Below, piece after piece: positions 56,535 through 64,000 of a DNA stretch of 64,000 nt; the stretch's first letter is position 1, and each line of letters begins with the position of its first letter. The notes beneath the pieces are model-generated. The model worked only from the letters and a program-made list of their open reading frames with translations. It did not search any database and had not been told where the DNA came from. Source of the DNA: Candidatus Harpocratesius repetitus (GTDB lineage Archaea > Asgardarchaeota > Lokiarchaeia > Sigyniarchaeales > Promethearchaeaceae); the NCBI GenBank assembly GCA_021498095.1, contig JAIZWK010000001.1, forward strand, positions 3,039,450 through 3,103,449, read 5' to 3'. A program made the translations under genes and the position numbers.

Positions 56535-59483
56535 TTATTCCCCTCCTTCAACAAGAACAGATAAAGTGGATTGCCAAGCTTTTTTCAGTTCTTCAATGGG
56601 TTCATTGAGAATAATCTTCTCATCTTTTGAATTCGAATATACTATGAATTTGCGCCCAATTACTTTACCTATGCAAGCAGTGATAGTATCTTTCATAATA
56701 TTTTCAAATTTTTCTAGATCTTTTGGGTTAATTGTTACAATTATACGACTAGGTGATTCTGAAAATAGAAGGACATCATCACGTAAAATTCCTTCAGTTG
56801 GAACAGCATTCAAATGAATTTCTATCCCATAATCACCAGCAAATGCAGATTCAGCCAATGCAACACCTAATCCTCCATCAGAACAATCATGGGAAGAACA
56901 AATTATTCCTTCATTTATTGCTGTGAAAAGTTTTCGATATCGTATAATTGCAGCAGAAGGATTCACTCTCGGTATTGAATTAAACCCTGATAATTTTAGC
57001 TCATCTATATATTCAGATGCTCCCAATTCCTGTTTTGTTATTCCAAGAATATAAATCAAATCACCTTCATGTTTAACATCTAAAGAAATACTTTTACGAA
57101 TATCAGGAATTTTTCCAATTACAGAGAATAATAAAGTAGGAGGAACACTTACTTTTGTATCTTCAATTCTATAATCATTTTTCATTGAATCTTTACCTGA
57201 AATGCAAGGAACTTTAAATGAAGTTGTAATATCATATAACGCTTTATTTGCTCGTACCAACATTCCAGTGTATTTTTCTTCATCTTCTTGGGAAAATCCC
57301 ATTGCCCAGCAGAAATTATCAAGTCCTGCTAAATAATTTGGATTGGCACCTACGCATACTGCATTACGAACAGCTTCATCAATCGCATTTGCAACCATCC
57401 AATATGTATCAATATCAGAATATCGGGGACAAATCCCATGTGAAATGACCAATCCTTCCCAAGAATTAAGAATAGGACGTATTACGGCAGCATCACTAGG
57501 CCCATCATTGTGTTTTCCCATAAAAGGCTTTATAATACTACCTCCTTGAACTTCATGATCATATCGACGAACAATAGCTTCTTCTTTTGAACAGATATTC
57601 AAACGTCCTAACATTCGTTTTAGCATTGATGCCATAGATTTAGGCGCGGGAAATTCCGGATCTAATCCTTTTAGAGAATTCCACTTTCCAATCATTTTCT
57701 TTTGAGGGGTTCCTTCATGTAAAAAATCCATCGAGATATTTCCAACAATTTCGTTTTGATAATATAATTGGAAATGTTTAGAATTATTAAATTCGCCTAC
57801 AATCGTGGATTCTACCTCAAATTTTTCAGATAATTCCATAAATTGCTCAATTTTTTCTGGTGGGACTGCTACAGTCATGCGTTCTTGCGCTTCGCTTACT
57901 AAAATTTCCCAAGGCATAAGTCCAGGATATTTCAACGGAGGTTTTTCTAAATCCAACCTTGCCCCAATTTCTTGCCCCATCTCTCCAACACTTGAAGATA
58001 AACCGCCTGCACCATTATCTGTTATTGCATTAAATAAATCTAAGTCTCGAGCTTTTAGAAGAAAATCCAGCATATTTTTTTGAACGATTGGAGCACCAAT
58101 TTGAACAGCAGTTGCAGGAGAATTCTCGTTGATTTCCAAAGACGAGAAAGTAGCACCATGAATTCCATCAGCCCCAATTTTTCCTCCGCACATCACAACA
58201 AAGTCCCCCGGTTTCGGACTTTTTTCATGAGTAAACTTATCGTTAATTTTTGCAGGAGCAATCCCTCCAGTTCCAACGAAGACTAATGGTTTTCCTAAAT
58301 ATCTGGAATCAAAATAAAGACTTCCATTTACTGTTGGAATTCCTGATTGATTTCCACCATCAATAACTCCTTTATGAACACCTTTGAGAACACGCCGGGG
58401 ATGGAAAAGACGAGGGGGAATTTTACCGTTATAAAATGGACTGGCAAAACAAAACACATCGGTATTAAATATTAATTTAAATCCTTTACCTGTCCCTGCA
58501 GGATCTCGATTACATCCCACAATGCCAGTTAACGCGCCTCCATATGGATCTAGTGCAGTTGGTGAATTATGTGTCTCCACCTTCATTGCAACTGTAAAAT
58601 CATCATTAAATTTAATAACACCAGCATTATCTTTGAAGACAGAAACTAAATAAGGAGAATTAATTTGCTCTGTTGCTGCTCTAATATATGTTTTAAATAA
58701 CGAATCAATAGTTTCTTTTTTTTCTCCTTCTTCATAATATTCGATTTTTGCATTAAAGATTTTATGTTTACAGTGTTCTGACCATGTTTGTGCTAAACAT
58801 TCTAATTCAACATCAGTCGGATTAGGAGGTAATCCCAATTTCAACCTTTCTTCTTTTTCTTGATGAAAATGATCCCGTATCGCTTTCATTTCTTCTAAAT
58901 TTAGAGCTAAAACATTTTCTTGACTAATTTGGAGTAATTCCTCATCCGAAACATCTAAATTGATTTCTTTTACCTCAGGTTTCTGATTCAATATTACTTT
59001 TGGAACTGTAGGGTTGAATTCGTCAATCATTTTACCGGATTTAATTTCCCAGCGTTGAATTAAATTATTAGCAAGTAAGTTCTTTGCAATATTTTCTGCA
59101 GTGGCAGTATCACAATTGTGAAGGAGAAATTGCTCGGACGTATATACCCCATCAACATCAACATTGATGGCATCACTTATGGCTTGAACTGCAGTCATAC
59201 CAACATTATCTGTTACCCCTGGTTTAAAACCAATTTCTAATATTGTTCCATCAAAGTTCCTGGCTAATGGGGAATCTATTGCAAACTGTTCTGTAATTGG
59301 ATCTGAGAAAACTTCTTTTCCTAATTTTGAAAGTTGATCAAAGGTTAAATTTCCACCTTCAATGGTGTATACTTTAATTTTTTCTACTTTAGAAACGGTT
59401 GTAATGTCGAGATCATGCTTGATGGCAGCATGAACGTTGGAATCTACTGAAATCCCAACCTCGATACGGTGTACATTTTCCAT
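56535..59483 (-). CDS. purL: Fused PurS-PurL, FGAM synthase
   Basis: A 982-residue protein. Residues 1-80 have the PurS pattern (HRIEVGISVDSNVHAAIKHDL) and a second PurS-like repeat follows (TILEIGFKPGVTDNVGMTAVQAISDAI, about 80-150). From about 190 onwards it is PurL: TWSEHCKHKIFNAKI, FKDNAGVIKFNDDFTVAMKVETHNSPTALDPYGGALTGIVGCNRD, GGKIGADGIHGATFSS, and the second AIRS repeat (SCSHDCSDGGLGVALAES-like). Separate purS and purL genes are usual in archaea, so this is a fusion. The ATG has GGAGA upstream; purQ follows with its SD inside this gene. A 224-base gap upstream contains its own promoter (TATA-like AAATATA near 59525). Confidence 0.95.
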   Translation of the reverse strand: MENVHRIEVGISVDSNVHAAIKHDLDITTVSKVEKIKVYTIEGGNLTFDQLSKLGKEVFSDPITEQFAIDSPLARNFDGTILEIGFKPGVTDNVGMTAVQAISDAINVDVDGVYTSEQFLLHNCDTATAENIAKNLLANNLIQRWEIKSGKMIDEFNPTVPKVILNQKPEVKEINLDVSDEELLQISQENVLALNLEEMKAIRDHFHQEKEERLKLGLPPNPTDVELECLAQTWSEHCKHKIFNAKIEYYEEGEKKETIDSLFKTYIRAATEQINSPYLVSVFKDNAGVIKFNDDFTVAMKVETHNSPTALDPYGGALTGIVGCNRDPAGTGKGFKLIFNTDVFCFASPFYNGKIPPRLFHPRRVLKGVHKGVIDGGNQSGIPTVNGSLYFDSRYLGKPLVFVGTGGIAPAKINDKFTHEKSPKPGDFVVMCGGKIGADGIHGATFSSLEINENSPATAVQIGAPIVQKNMLDFLLKARDLDLFNAITDNGAGGLSSSVGEMGQEIGARLDLEKPPLKYPGLMPWEILVSEAQERMTVAVPPEKIEQFMELSEKFEVESTIVGEFNNSKHFQLYYQNEIVGNISMDFLHEGTPQKKMIGKWNSLKGLDPEFPAPKSMASMLKRMLGRLNICSKEEAIVRRYDHEVQGGSIIKPFMGKHNDGPSDAAVIRPILNSWEGLVISHGICPRYSDIDTYWMVANAIDEAVRNAVCVGANPNYLAGLDNFCWAMGFSQEDEEKYTGMLVRANKALYDITTSFKVPCISGKDSMKNDYRIEDTKVSVPPTLLFSVIGKIPDIRKSISLDVKHEGDLIYILGITKQELGASEYIDELKLSGFNSIPRVNPSAAIIRYRKLFTAINEGIICSSHDCSDGGLGVALAESAFAGDYGIEIHLNAVPTEGILRDDVLLFSESPSRIIVTINPKDLEKFENIMKDTITACIGKVIGRKFIVYSNSKDEKIILNEPIEELKKAWQSTLSVLVEGGE

Positions 59484-59707
59484 TCTATTAAATCTCCAAT
59501 TTCTTTAGAAAAATATTCACTTGGATATATTTACACCAATGTATTTACGCTTTAAAATAGCACGCTGAAAAATTTAATGGGTAGTTAATATTATTTGTAC
59601 CTTAGAACTGATTTTTAAAAAAGATGAGGATTTAAAAAAAAAAATGAGTAAGTAAAACACAAAAAATCATTAGTAAAATCCAAAAAAAAGGAAAATTTTA
59701 TGAAAAT

Positions 59708-60664
59708 CTATATCTTAAGATTCTTTTTTATGCGTTCAATTACATTTCCTTCAACTACAGGAACAAAATCTTGCCCAGTAATCATTTCAAATGATTGAAC
59801 GTATCGATTTACGAATTCAACTTTAATATCATCTGGTATCTCCGGAATAGGTCCATCTCCCATAAAATTTTTCTCTTTTATCAACCATTGTCGGAAAAAT
59901 TCTTTATCTAAAATCTCTGGTTTTTCTCCTTTCTCAAATCGTTCTTGATAACTATCTTTAATCCAAAATCGTGAAGCATCAGGGGTAAAAATCTCATCAA
60001 TAACAACAATTTCACCATCATGAGTTTTTCCAAATTCAAATTTACAATCTACTAAGATGAGATTATTTTGTGCACAATAATCGGATGCAAATTTAAACAA
60101 ATCCATTGTTTTCTTTTCAATATCAGTATATACATCTTCTTCAACTAAACCTTTAGCAATAATTTCTTCTCTTGAAATAGGCAAATCATGTTCTCCTACC
60201 TCAGCTTTAGTTGTTGGAGTAATTACTGGTTCAGGAAGTTTTTGGTAATTCTTTAAGCCAGCAGGAAAAGTAATTCCAGAAACAGATTCTCCTTTTTGAT
60301 ATGCGCGCCATGCACTTCCAGTAATGTAAGCCCGAACAATCATTTCAACTGGTAAACTCTGACATTCATGCACGCGTACGACATTTGGATCTGGAATATC
60401 GATTATATGGTTTGGAGCAATATGTTTAGTTTTTTCAAACCAAAATGTAGACATTTGATTTAACAGTTGACCTTTAAATGGAATTGTTGTAATAACTTTG
60501 TCAAAAGCACTGAGACGATCTGTAGAAATAATAATTCGTTGATGATTTTCTTCATCAATAAAATTCTCACGTACTTTTCCTCGATAGTGTTTCCCTAATT
60601 GAGGTAATTTTATCTCATGCACTGTATTGTGCAGTTGATCTCGTATAAGCGATTCATCTAGCAT
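59708..60664 (-). CDS. purC: SAICAR synthetase
   Basis: A 318-residue phosphoribosylaminoimidazole-succinocarboxamide synthase. ATP-grasp-like motifs: GKVRENFIDEENHQRIIISTDRLSAFDKVI, VRAYITGSAWRAYQKG, KAEVGEHDLPISREEI, LVDCKFEFGKTHDGEIVVIDEIFTPDASRFW. It is nearer in length to the yeast ADE1-type than to short bacterial PurC (about 240). It precedes purSL on the same strand, with a 224-base gap that suggests a separate promoter. No other purine genes appear in the window. Confidence 0.96.
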   Translation of the reverse strand: MLDESLIRDQLHNTVHEIKLPQLGKHYRGKVRENFIDEENHQRIIISTDRLSAFDKVITTIPFKGQLLNQMSTFWFEKTKHIAPNHIIDIPDPNVVRVHECQSLPVEMIVRAYITGSAWRAYQKGESVSGITFPAGLKNYQKLPEPVITPTTKAEVGEHDLPISREEIIAKGLVEEDVYTDIEKKTMDLFKFASDYCAQNNLILVDCKFEFGKTHDGEIVVIDEIFTPDASRFWIKDSYQERFEKGEKPEILDKEFFRQWLIKEKNFMGDGPIPEIPDDIKVEFVNRYVQSFEMITGQDFVPVVEGNVIERIKKNLKI

Positions 60665-60785
60665 ATATTAGCTCATGGTTTAATATTTAAAAAATCATCG
60701 GGCTTAAATATTAAGTCTCTATTACTATCTATTACATCTGAATTATTTTGCCCAATTATAAAAATTAAAAAAATATTTCATGAAT

Positions 60786-61145
60786 CTATTGCTTTGAATA
60801 ATTGTCTCCACTGAATTGTTCAATAGGATATTTTTTGCTATTTTTTTCAATTTTACGAAGAACTATTTCAGTAAAATTAGGAAGTTTTAAACTATTAACC
60901 AAATTCAATAAATATATAAAAACATCAGCAATTTCGTCAGTTATAGGTGTTAAATCTCCGTGAAAATAGTCATCTGGCTTAAAAAGGAAGTTTTCTAGCA
61001 ATTCTCCCGCTTCAATTGATATTGCTTCAGAAAGCGCTCGTGGAGTGTGATATTTTTCCCAATCTCGATCAGCAACAAATTGCTTGAGAATTGTTCTAAA
61101 TTGTTGAATTGTGAAATTTTCATCATTTGGGCTTTCAGCTGACAT
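60786..61145 (-). CDS. MazG-like nucleotide pyrophosphohydrolase
   Basis: A 119-residue all-alpha NTP-PPase of the MazG/MazG-like type. Metal-binding acidic motifs are SEAISIEAGELLENF (ExxE) and TDEIADVFIYLLNLV (ExxD). Such enzymes hydrolyse non-canonical nucleotides (house-cleaning). ATG 61145 has GGGTGA upstream and overlaps the end of the methyltransferase gene by 11 bases, so the two are co-translated. The pairing with a DNA methyltransferase hints at phage defence or nucleotide-pool control. Confidence 0.88.
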   Translation of the reverse strand: MSAESPNDENFTIQQFRTILKQFVADRDWEKYHTPRALSEAISIEAGELLENFLFKPDDYFHGDLTPITDEIADVFIYLLNLVNSLKLPNFTEIVLRKIEKNSKKYPIEQFSGDNYSKQ

Positions 61146-62577
61146 TATTTTCACCCTTTTGTGAATATTTTTTACAAAATTTAAGAATCTTTTGGATATC
61201 TTTTTGTTCTAGATTTTTACGAAAATCTTCCTTTTCTTGAGGTTTCATCAAAAGCAAAGGACAGGTTTCAATTATTTTTCGAGCTTGGGAAAGTCCGAAA
61301 TATTTCCGGATATAATCACCTGAAGAATACTTATAAGAAGTAAGGAACTCGCTATCAGATTCAGTACGTAAGTATTCAAGAATAATATTAACATATTGTT
61401 GCAAAAGGCGCTGATCAGAAATAGTTAATGGTGAATCAAAGAAAATTTGAATAGGATTAGTTCTGTATGTGTTTTTTGTTACTAAAATTCCAGATATTCC
61501 AAAACTAGCATATATTTCATATAATCCGGCTCTTCCTTCCCATTTTCCTGTATCAACAGTTCTAACCCATAGAATATTTTTGTGGATTTTTTCTGCTAAT
61601 TCTGAATTGACATATATTTTTTGTCGTTGATACTTATTTTTGAAGTATTTATTTGCATCAATTACAGAAATAACTTTATCACCAGGATTATCTAAAACTT
61701 CTTGAACTTTTAAATAATAATGTAGTTTTATTGGTGTTCTACATTGGTAGTTTTGAGTAAATTCTTCAAATGTTGTTCCAGCTCTATAATGATAACTCGG
61801 ATGCAGTATAAATTTTTTAGAAATCTTCTTATTGTTAATTTTTATTGCAGAAAATTCAACTACTTCTTTCTTTTTTTGGATTTTTCTGATAAAGAAAAAG
61901 ATACCAACATTCATCCCTGTAAATTCAAAAATCGGCTTTTCAAATATGAATGCTTGTTGAATTTTATAGTGTGGCAAAAAATTATCCCTGAATTGATTTG
62001 AAACCGAATTTCCGAATAAAAAATTAGTTGGAATAATATAAATCATGCGAGAAATAGCTTGACGGAGATCATTCATTAATGCAATTTGATAAAGATCTTG
62101 ATATCCTTCATTTACACCTGCAAAATATTGTAAATGACTTTGTGTTTCACGATGTTTTGAAATATACCCCAAATATAGATAGGGAGGATTAGTAATATGA
62201 AAAATAGGGTATGTTTTGGGTAGATTTTTCAGTAAATCAGGGAATGATTTCAAAGAATCCCATAGTATGATATTTTTTTCAGCTATAGATTTAGGAATTC
62301 CATATAGTTTTGCATTAGAAATTGCTTCTTCAATGCTTTTCTCTTGAATATCAAATAAAAATATATAATTTTTGAAAAAATTAATCCGTTTTGATTCAGG
62401 AATGTGTTCTAAAATAGGAAGGATTAAATTACCAGACCCAGCGTATAAATCTACCCAAATATAATTATATAACTCAGATTGAATGGAAGGTAGGATAAAT
62501 TCTCGAAAAATTCCAGAAGATGTATAATGCTGCCCGAATTTTCTTCGGTGTTTGGATTGAGATTCCATAGTTTTCAT
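61135..62577 (-). CDS. Orphan adenine-N6 DNA methyltransferase
   Basis: A 480-residue SAM-dependent methyltransferase. FGQHYTSSGIFREFILPSI and motif I VDLYAGSGNLILP, then motif IV FHITNPPYLYLGY with the NPPY of amino-methyltransferases. The C-terminal 230 residues look like a target-recognition region (GREGAGLYEIYASFGISGILVTKNTYRTNPI-like). The layout resembles Eco57I/TaqI-type enzymes. No nuclease domain (PD-ExK) is visible and no restriction gene is adjacent, so it is an orphan modification enzyme or part of a defence pair with the MazG-like protein. ATG 62568 is an alternative start. Confidence 0.82.
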   Translation of the reverse strand: MKTMESQSKHRRKFGQHYTSSGIFREFILPSIQSELYNYIWVDLYAGSGNLILPILEHIPESKRINFFKNYIFLFDIQEKSIEEAISNAKLYGIPKSIAEKNIILWDSLKSFPDLLKNLPKTYPIFHITNPPYLYLGYISKHRETQSHLQYFAGVNEGYQDLYQIALMNDLRQAISRMIYIIPTNFLFGNSVSNQFRDNFLPHYKIQQAFIFEKPIFEFTGMNVGIFFFIRKIQKKKEVVEFSAIKINNKKISKKFILHPSYHYRAGTTFEEFTQNYQCRTPIKLHYYLKVQEVLDNPGDKVISVIDANKYFKNKYQRQKIYVNSELAEKIHKNILWVRTVDTGKWEGRAGLYEIYASFGISGILVTKNTYRTNPIQIFFDSPLTISDQRLLQQYVNIILEYLRTESDSEFLTSYKYSSGDYIRKYFGLSQARKIIETCPLLLMKPQEKEDFRKNLEQKDIQKILKFCKKYSQKGENNVS

Positions 62578-62597
62578 CCATGAATATATTCAAGAGA

Positions 62598-63371
62598 TTA
62601 AAAATTAAAGATTCGGCTGAAAAGATCTTCCTTTTTTGGCATAATCATGGATTGTGGGTCGATTCGCTCATTAGTAAAATTCACAGGTACATTATTTACT
62701 AAAATGAAAGGGGTTTGCTCATCACACTCACCCATTAAAATATGCGCTAAATCTGTAATTTGATCGGCTATAGCACGAGTTGTCCATTCCATTTTATGCC
62801 CATAAAGATCGCATCGACCACGACAATCAATAATCGGTTTAAATCCAGCGACTCCGATTGCTACACCTACGATTCCTCTTCGTAGTGGTTGAACTCTCGA
62901 ATCAGATATAATGACACCGAAATCTTTCAGTTCATATTTACTTTTAATTTCTTGACATAATTCAGCAGCAACATTAAAAGGATTAGAAGGCCATAAAGAA
63001 TATTGATCTTCGTCTCCTGCATTTGATTTATCAATACCTGCATTTGCAATAAGAATACCGGATTTAAGTGTAAAAAGCATACCGGGAATACCCCCAATAA
63101 TTTCATCTGCTTCTTGAATAACCAACTCTGCAAATTTGGGATCAAGATTATATCCCTGACTTAGCTCTTCAGCCTCTAAAGAATAATTTTTCACATCAGA
63201 TAACCGAATTATTCGATTTTGACAAGTTCCTACAACAGTTTCTGCAATTACAAGTATAGATTTTTCTTTAGGAAATTGAGTATTTGCTTCAAAAGTATCA
63301 CATAATACAGTAAATAAATCTTCGCCTTGTTTAATGATGTGTGTGGTTTTAAGTCCGATTGCTGTTAACAT
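62598..63371 (-). CDS. cofE: Coenzyme F420-0:L-glutamate ligase CofE
   Basis: A 257-residue F420:gamma-glutamyl ligase that adds glutamates to F420-0. Conserved blocks: VIAETVVGTCQNRII, IANAGIDKSNAGDEDQYSLWPSNPFNVA, GVIISDSRVQPLRRGIVGVAIGVAGFKPIIDCRGRCDLYGHKM. Its presence implies the organism makes F420. ATG 63371 is preferred over TTG 63377. It follows the dihydropteroate synthase gene, so two cofactor-biosynthesis genes are adjacent. Confidence 0.94.
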   Translation of the reverse strand: MLTAIGLKTTHIIKQGEDLFTVLCDTFEANTQFPKEKSILVIAETVVGTCQNRIIRLSDVKNYSLEAEELSQGYNLDPKFAELVIQEADEIIGGIPGMLFTLKSGILIANAGIDKSNAGDEDQYSLWPSNPFNVAAELCQEIKSKYELKDFGVIISDSRVQPLRRGIVGVAIGVAGFKPIIDCRGRCDLYGHKMEWTTRAIADQITDLAHILMGECDEQTPFILVNNVPVNFTNERIDPQSMIMPKKEDLFSRIFNF

Positions 63372-63401
63372 TTTCAATTCTCTGTAATATTTTTTAAATG
63401 A

Positions 63402-64000
63402 TTAAATTATTTTTTCATCTGTCGTGATTTTATTTTTTATAATCTTAAAAATCTTTGAAAAATTAGTTTTAGGGTTTTCTGCTTGCTGAATGAGTCTTTC
63501 AATCATCATTCCTATCTGATTTAATTCCAAATCTTGATTTTTTAATTTATTGATTAATTTCTGGAACTCCAACTGTGTTCCCATTAATACAGCAGTGAAT
63601 TTTTTTTCATATTTTTGATTCTCTGTAGTGATTACATCTTTATGAATTGCCACTTCTCCATTTCGAGCCAGCATTTCTTGTTTTAATATCAAAGCTTGCG
63701 GTGCAGTTAAATTTTCAATTTGAATTAGGCGATGAATCATTTTCTGCCTCATAATTGCTGCTCCACCTTTAGATACACCAGATCTACGAAGAAAGATTTC
63801 TGCTGCTTCTTTTGTATGAAAATTTGGGAGTAATACTGCTTTCTGATCTTTTATTTGCGTTTGAATAACATTCTTTCGAATTGCTGATGCCATCTGAACT
63901 GTCTCGCGCAATTTTTTAGTAATTTGATGAGCACGAATTATATGAGCACCATTAAAAACAGCAACTGAAGTAGCAGCAAGGCTCCCATCTAATCTTTCTA
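63402..64000 (-). CDS. folP: Dihydropteroate synthase with C-terminal accessory domain, partial
   Basis: The reverse strand is open from the right edge to the stop at 63402, so the N-terminus lies outside. The first residues, ERLDGSLAATSVAVFNGAHIIRAHQI, match the end of the DHPS TIM barrel. After about 45 residues comes a domain with IMRQKMIHRLIQIENLTAPQ, ILKQEMLARNGEVAIHKDVIT and LMGTQLEFQKLINKLKNQ. In long bacterial DHPS proteins a segment of this type precedes the barrel (IMAPKT-like, NILKQEMLSxGGDAAV). Here it follows it, so domain order appears permuted. The enzyme makes a pterin precursor for folate or a methanopterin-like carrier. Confidence 0.85.
   Translation of the reverse strand, partial: ERLDGSLAATSVAVFNGAHIIRAHQITKKLRETVQMASAIRKNVIQTQIKDQKAVLLPNFHTKEAAEIFLRRSGVSKGGAAIMRQKMIHRLIQIENLTAPQALILKQEMLARNGEVAIHKDVITTENQKYEKKFTAVLMGTQLEFQKLINKLKNQDLELNQIGMMIERLIQQAENPKTNFSKIFKIIKNKITTDEKII

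Noticed and set aside
1..64000. tRNA, rRNA, CRISPR arrays and insertion sequences
   Set aside because: No GC-rich cloverleaf, repeat-spacer series or transposase was found by reading; a computational scan would be needed to exclude small RNAs.

Overview
The window is AT-rich, gene-dense archaeal DNA. Archaeal markers are the uS13-uS4-uS11 ribosomal protein cluster, an archaeal/eukaryal-type AspRS, TruD, NreA, archaeal aspartate-pathway enzymes, CofE (coenzyme F420) and TATA-type promoters. A Roadblock/LC7 protein (22073-22528) and a membrane protein with a longin/roadblock-like tail (20378-21121) point to an Asgard archaeon. The lineage within Asgard cannot be fixed from this window. Many starts have good Shine-Dalgarno sites (GGAGG, AAGGAG), so translation initiation is largely SD-dependent. 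No rRNA, tRNA, CRISPR array or insertion sequence was recognised.

Layout. 1-2471: truncated thioredoxin-like membrane protein, NreA DNA-repair protein, ribbon-helix-helix regulator. 2600-6338: ileS behind a long leader. 6381-8290: two unknown genes and a long non-coding stretch. 8291-13503: a sulfide-assimilation locus running from aspartate to homocysteine (aspartokinase, Asp-semialdehyde dehydrogenase, COG1900 sulfurtransferase, ferredoxin, COG2122 protein). 13604-17271: tungsten aldehyde:ferredoxin oxidoreductase with a MoaD-like protein and a radical SAM/SPASM protein. 17990-27160: ECF S component, RNA methyltransferase, Asgard-flavoured membrane and Roadblock proteins, hybrid histidine kinase, HxlR regulator, small methyltransferase. 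27508-28155: nicotinamidase. 28668-43626: a redox and sulfur-transfer island with HdrABC, MvhD, an MvhG-like subunit without its large subunit, a ferredoxin-winged helix protein, three TusA proteins, DsrE/F/H relatives, a cysteine desulfurase, an E1-like enzyme, an Lrp regulator, nicotinate phosphoribosyltransferase and an IscU/NifU-like scaffold. 44016-48431: aspS, truD and ribosomal proteins. 48628-54238: coiled-coil and unknown proteins. 54254-60664: purF, purQ, a purS-purL fusion and purC. 60786-64000: MazG-like protein, orphan DNA methyltransferase, CofE, and a dihydropteroate synthase cut by the window edge.

The most striking observation is a pair of amino-acid-specific leader ORFs. A 29-codon ORF with 9 isoleucines lies between a TATA box and ileS. 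A 27- to 39-codon ORF with 13-14 methionines lies between a TATA box and the asd-aspartokinase-homocysteine operon. Both sit in long leaders with inverted repeats that can form alternative or translation-sensitive pairings. This is the architecture of leader-peptide attenuation, which I do not know to be established in Asgard archaea. Other notable signals are a promoter-proximal box shared by three Hdr/sulfur-relay operons, a 32-bp exact repeat inverted 38 kb apart, and a dihydropteroate synthase whose accessory domain appears to follow rather than precede the barrel.
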